The notes beneath the pieces were generated by a model, which had not been told where the DNA came from, made no database searches, and saw only the letters and a list, made by a program, of their open reading frames with translations. The position numbers and the translations under genes are program-made. From positions 248,001-312,000 of the forward strand of contig CAVVIH010000005.1 in NCBI GenBank assembly GCA_963748295.1: 64,000 bases of DNA, in the 5' to 3' direction. The DNA comes from CAVVIH01 sp963748295 (GTDB taxonomy: Bacteria > Acidobacteriota > Vicinamibacteria > Vicinamibacterales > 2-12-FULL-66-21). Below, one piece after another: positions 56,105 through 64,000 of the stretch (the first letter of the stretch is position 1; every line of letters starts with the position of its first letter).

Positions 56105-56133
56105 ATTATGGCGAATATATTTTGCTTTGTCAA
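56105..56133 (-). promoter_or_regulatory. marR promoter, leaderless geometry
   Basis: TTGACA (56128-56133), 17-nt spacer, CATAAT (56105-56110) on the minus strand. Six bases lie between the -10 and the ATG at 56098, so transcription would begin at the start codon. Confidence 0.75.
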
Positions 56134-56139
56134 ATCAAA
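56121..56139. promoter_or_regulatory. Probable MarR operator
   Basis: TTTGCTTTGTCAAATCAAA is a near-perfect 19-bp dyad (8 of 9 positions paired per half, allowing one), overlapping the -35 of the marR promoter, so binding would block it and could also affect the divergent macA promoter. Confidence 0.6.
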
Positions 56140-56325
56140 TTTATTCCCCGTAAATTGTTCTAAACCACTCGTGTCCGACTTTCGTCCAATGGAGGGTCAG
56201 CCGGCAAGGTTGAGTGGGAATGGCTGTAGCGCGGATGTTCGTTTCTGGGACCGGGCCATGCCGCAAGCGGTCAGGACCTGAACACTTCGAGACGGCTTGG
56301 ATCCAGGTAAGCACCAATTTTTCAG

Positions 56326-56364
56326 TGGTTTAACCAACGAATCAACCGTGGCACACGGTTTGGG
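56326..56364 (+). promoter_or_regulatory. Dyads and a weak sigma54-like site upstream of macA
   Basis: TGGTTTAACCA (56326-56336) and ACCGTG-GCA-CACGGT (56345-56359) are perfect dyads. TGGCAC-N5-TTGGG at 56349-56364 has the sigma54 GG and TTG elements but GG where -12 GC is expected. A sigma54 activator gene lies downstream in the same cluster. The remaining bases of this 330-base gap show nothing further. Confidence 0.35.
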
Positions 56365-56428
56365 ATATCTGCACTGATGCCGGGGTGTCGTTTCAGCTTT
56401 CCGGAAGATCAGTTACAGAGGCAATTCA

Positions 56429-57697
56429 ATGGTCGACATCGCACGTCCGGCAAGTGTTAAGACGACAGAAGCAGATCCGCCGCGCCATCTACGCCGCGGT
56501 CGGCTCTGCTCGCTGATCGTGCTGATCACAGTCGGCGTTTCGCGGCTGAAGCCGGCTGCGCCGGGCGTCGAGCGCACGCACCGTCTGGATCGACACGGTG
56601 AAACGCGGCGACATGATGCGTCAGGTCCGCGGCTCGGGCACGCTCGTGCCCGAAGACATCCGCTGGATCAACACGACGACGCAGGGACGGGTCGAGCGCA
56701 TCGTGCTGCGCCCCGGCGCGCACGTGAAGCCCGACAGCGTCATCATCGAACTGAGCAACCCCGACCTCCGGCAGTCGGTCAGCGATGCGCAGCTCGCGCA
56801 CGCTTCGGCTATTGCCGCTTTCGCGAACCGCAAGGCCGAGCTCGAGAGCCAGCTGCTGAACCAGGAAGCGGCTGTCGCCACGGTTGAATCGAACTACAAG
56901 CAGGCCGAGCTCGATGCTGGCCGCGAACGAGGAGCTGTACAAGGCCACGCTGATTTCCGAGCTGCAGTTGAAGCAGTACCGCGGCAGCGCGACGAGCTGA
57001 AGAACCGGCTCGCCGCCGAAACAGAAGCGGCTCGAGATCGCCCGCGCCGGCATGAAGTCGCAGCTCGCGCCGCAGGAAGCCGAAATCGCCCAGCGGAAGG
57101 CGGCGTACGATCTGCGCGCTCCAGCAGCTCGAGAACTTGAAGGTGCAGGGCCGGCATGACCGGCGTGCTGCAGCAGCGTGCCGGTCGAAGTCGGTGCAGA
57201 CGGTGGGCCCGGGCACAACCTCGCGCGCGTCGCCGATCCGACGCACGCTGAAGGCGGAACTCCGGATCGCGGAAACGCAGACGAAGGACATCACGATCGG
57301 GCAGATCGCCGAAGTGGACACACGGAACGGCGTGGTCATGGGCCGCGTATCACGCATCGACCCTTCAGCGACGAACGGCACGGTCGGCGTCGACATCACG
57401 CTCGAAGGCGAGCTGCCGCCTGGCGCGCGGCCGGACCTCAGCGTCGACGGCACGATCCGGCTCGAGAAGCTCGACAACGTGATCTTACGTCGGCCGGCCG
57501 GCCTTTGGGCAGGAAGACGGCACGGTCACCCTGTTCAAGCTGATGCCGAACGGCGAGGCGACCGCACGACGGTCAAGCTCGGAAGCAGCTCGGTGAACAC
57601 CATCGAGATCAAGGAAGGGTTGCAGCCGGGAGATCAGGTGATTCTCTCGGACATGTCGAGTTACGACCAGTTCGATCGCGTTCGGATTTCCGGATAG
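56429..57697 (+). pseudogene. macA: MacA/HlyD-family efflux adaptor (multiple frameshifts)
   Basis: Start ATG at 56429. The reading crosses about eight frame changes, but each segment is colinear with a normal MacA adaptor of about 420 residues: an N-terminal membrane anchor, RGDMMRQVRGSGTLVP, the lipoyl-like half VERIVLRPGAHVKPDSVI, a helical hairpin (ESNYKQAELD, EELYKATLISELQLKQYRG in an alternate frame), then RIAETQTKDITIGQIAEVDT and the membrane-proximal GLQPGDQVILSD. Most breaks are one-base gains, which points to sequence error. The periplasmic adaptor between the MacB-type transporter and TolC-like exit. Confidence 0.75.
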
Positions 57698-57759
57698 CGC
57701 AAGCCGAAGCCAGAGTTGGAGGAGGTCGGAACGCCGCGTTCCGCACTAAAGGAGCCACG

Positions 57760-58505
57760 ATGAACACTGCCGCGCAGACACTGATTCACCTCGACGGCGT
57801 CACGAAAGTCTTCTTCACCGACGAAGTCGAGACCCACGCCCTCGCAGGGATCCACCTCGAGATCAAGAGCGGCGAGTACATTGCCATCGCCGGACCGTCC
57901 GGCTGCGGCAAGTCGACGCTGCTGTCGATTCTGGGGCTCCTCGATTCCCCGACCGAAGGCAAGTACACCTCAATGGCAAGGCGGTGGCGGATCTGCCGTT
58001 GTCGGAGCGCGCGCGCGTGCGCAACCGCGAGATCGGGTTCATCTTCCAGAGCTTCAACCTGATTGGCGACCTCAACGTGTACGAGAACGTCGAGCTGCCG
58101 CTCACCTACCGCGGCATGAAGTCCGCCGAGCGCAAGGAGCGCGTGATGGCGGCGCTGGAAAAGGTCGGCATGGCGCACCGCGCCAAGCACCTGCCCAGCC
58201 AGCTCTCGGGCGGTCAGCAGCAGCGCGTCGCGGTCGCGCGGGCGGTCGCCGGCGCGCCCTCGATCCTGCTCGCGGACGAGCCGACCGGAAACCTCGACTC
58301 GAAGAACGGCGAGGCGGTCATGGAGCTGCTCCGCGAGCTGCACCGCGAGGGCGCGACGATCTGCATGGTGACCCACGATCCGCGCTACGCGCGGCACGCC
58401 GATCGTTCGATTCACCTGTTCGACGGACGCGTGGTCGAGGAAGACGGCAGCAAGGGCCGCGGCGAGAAAGAGCTCGAGGAGAGCGGCTTCCACATCGAAC
58501 ACTAG
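57760..58505 (+). CDS. MacB/LolD-type ABC ATPase (frameshifted near 57972)
   Basis: ATG at 57760 with AAGGAG 5 nt upstream. Walker A AGPSGCGKSTLL, Q-loop in GFIFQSFNLIGD, signature LSGGQQQRVAVARA, Walker B ILLADEPTGNLD and H-loop TMVTHD are all present. One base is missing near 57972 (ACCTCAAT for ACCCTCAAT). About 248 residues when repaired. It follows the adaptor and precedes the ADOP permease, so it supplies energy for both. Confidence 0.85.
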
Positions 58506-58515
58506 GAACCGGAAT

Positions 58516-58640
58516 GGTGAGTGCAGATTGCTGAGTGCTGAGTTGAGAATGCTGAGTGCGGACTGCTGATTGGTTCCGCAACCTGCATTCGGCACTCTGC
58601 AATCGACAATCTGCATTCAGCACTCAGCAATCAGCATTCG
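58516..58640. repeat. Palindromic GCTGAGTGCTGAG array
   Basis: Left arm GAGTGCTGAGTTGAGAATGC (58536-58555 and flanks), right arm CATTCAGCACTCAGCAATCA (58615-58634 and flanks). It lies inside the efflux operon, between the ATPase and the permease genes. Confidence 0.8.
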
Positions 58641-58648
58641 TTCCTCCC

Positions 58649-61147
58649 ATGCTTCACGACTTCAGCTACGCCGTCCGGCTGCTCGTCAAGAGTCCGGGGT
58701 TCACGGCAGTCGCCGTGCTGTCGCTGGCGCTTGGCATCGGCGCCAACACCGCCATCTTCAGCCTGGTCAACGCGGTCCTGCTCCGGCCGATTCCCGGTCC
58801 AGGAGCCCGGCCGTCTCGCGACCGTGTTCATGACGGACGCAGCGCAATCCGGGCAACCTCCCGCTGTCGCACCTGAACTACAAGGATCTGCGCGCGCAGA
58901 ACGAGGTGTTCACGGAGATGGCGGCGTTCACGTTCGCGCAGGTGAACTGGAGCAACGGCAACGAGTCGGAACAGATCCTGCTGCAGGTCGTCGCCGGCAA
59001 CTACTTCTCCGTGCTGGGCACGCAGCCCGCGATCGGCCGCGGCTTCGCGCCCGAAGAGGACGTCAAGGCCACCCCGGTGATCGTGCTGTCAGCCACGGGT
59101 TCTGGGAACGCAGCCTCGGCAGCGATCCGACCATCGTCGGCCGGACGCTCACGATCAACCGGACGCCGTTCACCGTCATCGGCATCACGCCGCACGGCTT
59201 CACCGGCACGTTCCTCGGCGGCAACCCCGCCGGCTGGGTGCCGATGGCGATGCACGACGTCGTGCAGCCGAACTTCGACTGGTACGAGCAGCGCCGCGGA
59301 CTGTTTCTGTTCGCGTTCGGCCGCCTCAAGCCGGGCGTCGGCGCTCGACCAGGCGGCGGCCAACCTGCAAGACGATCTTCGCGCAGCTCGAACAGGCGTT
59401 CCCGGTCGACAACAAGGGCCGCAGCGCCGGCGCGGTTTCGCTGCTCGATGCGCGGCTGAACCCGGGCGGCCAGGGCGGCGCGGCCGATCGTTCAGATCTC
59501 GATGATGCTGATGACCGTCGTCGGCATCGTCCTGCTGATCGCGTGCGCCAACATCGCCAACCTGCTGCTCGCGCGGGCGACGCGGCGGCGCAAGGAGATC
59601 GCGGTGCGGCTCGCGCTCGGCGCGGAACGCGCACCGGCTGATGCGTCAACTCCTCACCGAGAGCGTGGTGCTGGCGGTCGCCGGCGCGGCGCTCGGGATC
59701 GCTGCTCGCCTACTGGCTGCTCGATACGCTCGTTGCCGCGGATCTGCAGCTGCCGGTTCCCGTCGGCGAAGAGGTCGGCATCGACGGCGCGCGTGCTCGC
59801 GTTCACCGGCGCTTCTCACGGTCCTCACCGGCCTGCTGTTCGGCCTGGCGCCCGCGCTTCAGGCGTCGCGGGCCGGATGTGGTGCCGGTGCTGAAGAACG
59901 AGAACGTGCCCGCCGGCGGCAACCAGCGCGGCTGGCGAGCTGTCTTCAGCCTGCGCCACGCGCTGGTGGTCGTCGCAGGTGGCGCTGTCGCTGCATCTCG
60001 CTGGTCGCCGCCGGGCCTCTTCCTGCGCAGCCTGACGCACGCGCAGGGCATCGACACGGGCTTCGAGACACGCGGCGTGCTGGTGATGAACGTGAACCTC
60101 GGACGCGAGGGCTACACGCCGGAGCGGGGTCAGCTGTTCTACCAGCAGGCTGTCGAGCGCGCTGGCCGGCGCTGCCCGGCGTCCGCACGCGGCGGTGGCG
60201 CAGAACGCGCCGCTCGCCGGCGGCTTCCTGCGCAGCGTCTTCCCCGAAGGAGAGGACACGACGACGCGCGATCGAGTGCTCGTGCAGGTCAACTCGGTCG
60301 GCCCCGGCTACTTCGACACGCTCGGGGATCCCGCTCGCTGCGCGGCCGGGACTTCATCGAACGACTGACCGCGACGGCGCGCCGCTGCGTCGTCGTCATC
60401 AACGAGACGATGGCGCAGCGGTTCTGGCCCGGCGAGGACGCCATCGGCAAACGGTTCAAGTTCTTCGGCGACAACGACTATCACGACGCGTGATCGGCGT
60501 CGCGCAGGAACAGCAAGTACAACGGCGTCGCCGAGGATCCGATTCCGTTCATCTATCAGCCGCTGCCGGCAGAACTACACGCCGAACGCGACGCTGCACG
60601 TCCGCGCGGCGGGCAACGCCGGCGGGCCTGGCGGCGCCGTGCGGGCGCGCTGGTGCTCGAAATCGATCCCGACGCTCTCGGTCTTCAACATCCGCACGCT
60701 CGAGGAACAGGTGTCGGAGTCGCTGGCAGCCGCTGCGCATCAACGTGGTCATGCTGACCACGTTCGGCGTGCTCGCGCTGCTGCTGGCGTCGATCGGCCT
60801 GTACGGCGTCGCCAGCTACGCGGTCAGCCAGCGGACGCGCGAGATCGGCGTGCGCATGGCGCTCGGCGCCGAACGCGTCGAGCGTGCTCCGCCTCGTGCT
60901 CGGGCGCGGCCTGATGCTGGTCGCGATCGGGCATCGCGCGTCGGCCTCGGCCTCGCGCTCGCTCGGCAGCCGCGTTATCTCGCCGGACCTGCTGCCGAAC
61001 GTGAGCGTGCGCGATCCGTTGACGCTTCGCGCCACCTGCCGTGCTGCTCGACGGCCGTGGCGCTTGCTGGCGAACTACCTCCCGGCACGCCGCGCGACGC
61101 GGATCGATCCGCTGATCGCGTTGCGCTCGGAACTGACGGCCCACTGA
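58649..61147 (+). pseudogene. ADOP-family MacB-like permease (many frameshifts)
   Basis: ATG at 58649, about 830 residues when repaired. The N-terminus is the ADOP hallmark (LVKSPGFTAVAVLSLALGIGANTAIFSLVNAVLLRPIP), followed by a periplasmic MacB domain (VVAGNYFSVLGTQPAIGRGF, GFTGTFLGGNPAGWVPMAM), an FtsX segment (GIVLLIACANIANLLLARATRR), a second half, and a final FtsX segment (LLLASIGLYGVASYAVSQRTREIGVRMALGA). I count at least ten frame changes; the checked ones are one-base gains next to an identical base (58794, 58843, 59634) with one probable loss at 59091. The gene is broken here but likely intact in the organism. Confidence 0.78.
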
Positions 61148-61154
61148 CCACCTG

Positions 61155-62570
61155 ATGCTTATCACCGACCATCTCCGGGACCAGCGCGCAACCCGGCACG
61201 ACATTCCGCCCGCACGGGCGATCCGCGCGTCCTGATCGCCGACGACCAGTCCGACGTGCTCGAGGCGCTCCGGCTGCTGCTCAAAGCCGAAGGGTTTCAG
61301 CTCGAGACCGCGTCGTCGCCCGCCGGCGTGCTGGCGGCGGTCGAGGCCCGCGAGTTCGACGTCGCGCTGATCGACCTGAACTACGCGCGCGACACGACGT
61401 CGGGCGAAGAGGGGCTGAATCTGCTTTCGCGGATCCAGGGGATCGATCCGACGCTGCCGGTCGTCGTCATGACCGCCTGGGGCAGCGTCGAGGTCGCGGT
61501 CGAAGCGATGCGGCGCGGCGCCCGGGACTTCATCCAGAAGCCATGGGACAACGCGCGGCTGCTCGCGATCATCCGCACGCAGATCGAGCTGAGTCAGGCG
61601 CTCCGCAAGGGACAGCGGCTCGAGGCCGAGAACTCGCTGCTCCGCGGCGAGGGCATGCCGAAGCTGATCGCCGAGTCGTCGGCGATGCAGAACGTGCTGC
61701 AGGTCATCTCGCGCGTCGGCCCCTCGGACGCGAACGTGCTGATCCTGGGCGAGAACGGCACCGGCAAGGGCGTCGTCGCCCGCGCGCTGCATGCGGTATC
61801 GAGCCGCGCATCGCGGCCGATGGTGATCGTCAACTCGGGCGGCGTGTCCGAAGGCGTCTTCGAGAGCGAGCTGTTCGGCCACGTGCGCGGCGCGTTCACC
61901 GACGCCAAAGCGGATCGCGTCGGCCGGTTCGAGCTGGCCGACCAGGGCACGCTCTTCCTCGACGAGATCGCGAACGTTCCGCTCAGCCAGCAGGCCAAGC
62001 TTCTGCGCGTGATCGAGACCGGCGAGTTCGAGCGGCTCGGATCGTCGCGCACGCGCCGGGTCGACGTCCGGATCATTTCGGCGACGAACGCGAATTTGAG
62101 CGAAGAGGTCGCGTGCCGGGCGGTTCCGGCAGGACCTGCTGTTCCGGCTCAACACGATCGAGATCCGGCTGCCGTCGCTGCGCGATCGCCGCGAGGACAT
62201 CCCGCTGCTCGCGCAGCATTTCCTCCGCCAGCACGCGCAGCGCTATCGCAAGCGGCTGACCGGCTTCGAGAGCGGCGCGATGCAGGTGCTGCTCGAGCAC
62301 TCGTGGCCCGGCAACGTCCGCGAGCTCGATCACGCGATCGAGCGTGCGGTGCTGATGGCGCAGGGACCGCTGATCAAGGCGGGAGATCTGGGCCTTCGCG
62401 CCAGCCGCGAAGGCGGCGGCCGGCTCGAGGACATGAGCCTCGAGGATGTCGAGTGCTTCCTGATCAAGAAGGCGATGACCCGCTTCGACGGCAACGTCAG
62501 CCAGGCCGCCAAGGCGCTGGGTTTGAGCCGGAGCGCCCTCTACCGCCGCCTGCAGCGCTACGGGCTCTAG
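61155..62570 (+). CDS. Sigma54-dependent response regulator, NtrC family (two frameshifts)
   Basis: Likely start ATG at 61155; one shift near 61215 precedes the receiver domain (VLIADDQSDVLEALRLLL, LIDLNYARD, MTAWGS). The AAA+ domain has Walker A GENGTGKG, the sigma54-contact loop GAFTDA (canonical GAFTGA), Walker B TLFLDEI and then a shift near 62114; removing one T restores GRFRQDLLFRLN. A Fis-type HTH (NVSQAAKALGLSRSALYRRL) ends the protein. It should activate sigma54 promoters, possibly the efflux operon just upstream. Confidence 0.85.
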
Positions 62571-62597
62571 CCCGCGCTCCGGGCGCCACCGCGGCAC

Positions 62598-62603
62598 TAC
62601 AAT
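62598..62603 (+). promoter_or_regulatory. Possible -10 box of the NtrY-like kinase gene
   Basis: TACAAT, 20 nt before the ATG at 62624. No clear -35, so a read-through transcript from the efflux operon is equally possible. Confidence 0.35.
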
Positions 62604-62623
62604 AGAAGACCCGCAACTCTGCA

Positions 62624-64000
62624 ATGCCTGCTATTCAGCCGCGCGAGCCGCGCCTCAGCCACGATCGCCGGATCCTGCTGATGGCGTTCGCCTCGGCGCT
62701 GCCGGGCGCGCTGATCTCGCTGATCTTCCTCTGGACCGGCGACTACACGCCGAAGGTCCAGTGGACGCTGACCGTCCTCATCGTCACGTTCTGCCTCGGC
62801 TTCGCCTTCGCGCTTCGCGAGCGCGTGGTTCTTCCCCTGCAGACGCTGTCGAACCTGCTGGCCGCGCTCGGCGAGGGGGACTTCTCGATCCGCGCCCGAG
62901 GCGCCCGCGGCGGCGATCCGCTCGGCGAGGTGATGATCGAGGTCAACGCGCTGGTCGAAACGCTCCGTCATCAGCGCCTCGACGCGCTCGAAGCGACGAC
63001 GCTGCTCCGCAAGGTGATGGCGGAGATCGACGTCGCGGTCTTCACGTTCGACGAGGATCACGAGCTGAAGTTCGTCAACCGCGCCGGCGCGCGGCTGCTG
63101 GCCCAGCCCGCCGAGCGGCTGCTCGGACGCCACGCGACCGAGCTCGATCTGATCGACTGCCTCACCGGCGAAGCCCCGCGCGTGATCAATACCGCGTTTC
63201 CCGGCGGCGTCGGCCGATGGGAGATCCGGCGCAGCCTGTTCCGGCAGGGCGGCCGGCCGCACGAGCTGCTGGTGCTCTCGGATCTGAGCCAGCCGCTGCG
63301 CGAAGAGGAACGGCAGGCGTGGCAGCGCCTGATCCGCGTCATCGGCCACGAGATGAACAACTCGCTTGCGCCGATCAAGTCGATCGCCGGCAGCCTGTCG
63401 ACGATCGTCGAACGCGATCCGCCTCCGGGCGACTGGCGCGAGGACGTGCAGCGCGGTCTCGGCGTGATCGCGTCCCGGTCGGAGTCGCTGAGCCGCTTCA
63501 TGAGCGCGTACGCGCGGCTGGCGAAACTGCCGCCGCCAAAGCTCGCGCCGCTGGACGTCTCCGGCTTCGTCGACCGCGTGGTCACGCTCGAAGAAGCGCA
63601 TCACATACAGGTCGTATCCGGTCCGCGGCTTACAATACAGGGCGACAGCGACCAGCTCGAGCAGCTGCTGATCAATCTGATTCGGAACGCGGTGGACGCG
63701 GTCCGCGAAACCGGCGGCGGCGTCCGCGTCGGCTGGCAGCGCCTGCCGGGATCGACGCCACCGACGATGGAGTTGTGGGTGGACGACGAGGGGCCGGGCT
63801 TGTCGAATACCGGCAACCTGTTCGTGCCGTTCTTCACGACGAAGCCTGGCGGATCGGGAATCGGCCTCGTGCTCAGCCGTCAGATCGCGGAGGCGCACGG
63901 CGGCAGCCTGATGCTCGAAAACCGCGAAGACCGTACCGGCTGCCGCGCCAGCCTGCGAATTCCGCTGCACGCGGTCGCGCAGGTCCGGCCGGCCGTGGAC
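62624..64000 (+). CDS. NtrY-like sensor histidine kinase, 3' end cut by window
   Basis: 459 codons from the ATG at 62624 to the window edge without a stop. Two membrane helices (about 20-70), a HAMP linker, a PAS-like module (about 130-220), HisKA with phospho-His in VIGHEMNNSLAPIKS, N-box LLINLIRNAVDAV, G1 WVDDEGPGLS and G2 GGSGIGLVLSRQIA. It probably phosphorylates the NtrC-type regulator encoded just upstream, as NtrY does with NtrX. Confidence 0.88.
   Translation, partial: MPAIQPREPRLSHDRRILLMAFASALPGALISLIFLWTGDYTPKVQWTLTVLIVTFCLGFAFALRERVVLPLQTLSNLLAALGEGDFSIRARGARGGDPLGEVMIEVNALVETLRHQRLDALEATTLLRKVMAEIDVAVFTFDEDHELKFVNRAGARLLAQPAERLLGRHATELDLIDCLTGEAPRVINTAFPGGVGRWEIRRSLFRQGGRPHELLVLSDLSQPLREEERQAWQRLIRVIGHEMNNSLAPIKSIAGSLSTIVERDPPPGDWREDVQRGLGVIASRSESLSRFMSAYARLAKLPPPKLAPLDVSGFVDRVVTLEEAHHIQVVSGPRLTIQGDSDQLEQLLINLIRNAVDAVRETGGGVRVGWQRLPGSTPPTMELWVDDEGPGLSNTGNLFVPFFTTKPGGSGIGLVLSRQIAEAHGGSLMLENREDRTGCRASLRIPLHAVAQVRPAVD

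Noticed and set aside
58649..61147. Naturally decayed permease gene
   Set aside because: Every fragment retains codon structure and conserved motifs, and the breaks are one-base duplications, which fits sequence error better.

Overview
The window is about 64 kb of high-GC bacterial chromosome. The best fit is an Acidobacteriota genome, probably the Vicinamibacteria / subdivision 6 side. The reasons are an FtsX-type permease of the ADOP kind that is expanded in Acidobacteria, many Ig/fibronectin-like lipoproteins, system I cytochrome c maturation with a Cys-type CcmE, and many GTG/TTG starts. No phage, plasmid, IS element, rRNA or CRISPR is visible; one tRNA (Phe) is present. The lineage call is inference from gene content.

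Layout. 0-3 kb: secreted Ig/lectin-like proteins and a small outer-membrane barrel. 3-15.5 kb: a surface-glycan-like locus with a radical SAM/SPASM protein, a flippase-like membrane protein, a GT-C-like protein, a polyprenyl-phosphate-type GT2, a nucleotidyltransferase, a fusion of a CofD/YvcK-type domain to a glycosyltransferase-like domain, a methyltransferase, a CotH-like kinase and a Tat/lipoprotein SGNH hydrolase. 15.5-24 kb: more GT-C and GT2 enzymes, lipoproteins, a DedA-like protein and a barrel. 24-28 kb: inositol monophosphatase, an RsbW-type ATPase, aroA, aroK and a phosphoesterase. 28-35.6 kb: a complete minus-strand ccm operon (ccmE, ccmF-ccmH fusion, two uncharacterised membrane proteins, ccmA, ccmB, ccmC, ccmD, a 49-residue protein). 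35.7-41 kb: maf, a DciA-like gene, thiolase, 3-hydroxyacyl-CoA dehydrogenase and recA. 41-46 kb: an ABC-2 exporter, an FtsB-like protein, tRNA-Phe and a LytS/LytTR pair with a lipoprotein. 46-56 kb: nitrilase-family amidase, rsgA, a glycogen-debranching/TreZ/hybrid-kinase operon, clpP, DUF3052, an SRPBCC protein and marR. 56-64 kb: a MacA/MacB/ADOP efflux operon divergent from marR, followed by a sigma54 activator and an NtrY-like kinase that is cut by the window end.

Three window-wide signals stand out. (1) About a dozen intergenic arrays are built from short near-repeats and, in most cases, their own reverse complement, so they can fold into long hairpins; at least eight unrelated unit sequences are used, and three of them recur at several distant loci. 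(2) Several genes have a -10 box only 5-8 nt before the start codon, which predicts leaderless or nearly leaderless mRNAs. (3) Many conserved genes carry frameshifts that are nearly all one-base duplications. These are concentrated at 55.5-62.2 kb and are more likely sequence errors than real decay. Coordinates of frameshifted genes below span the whole gene.
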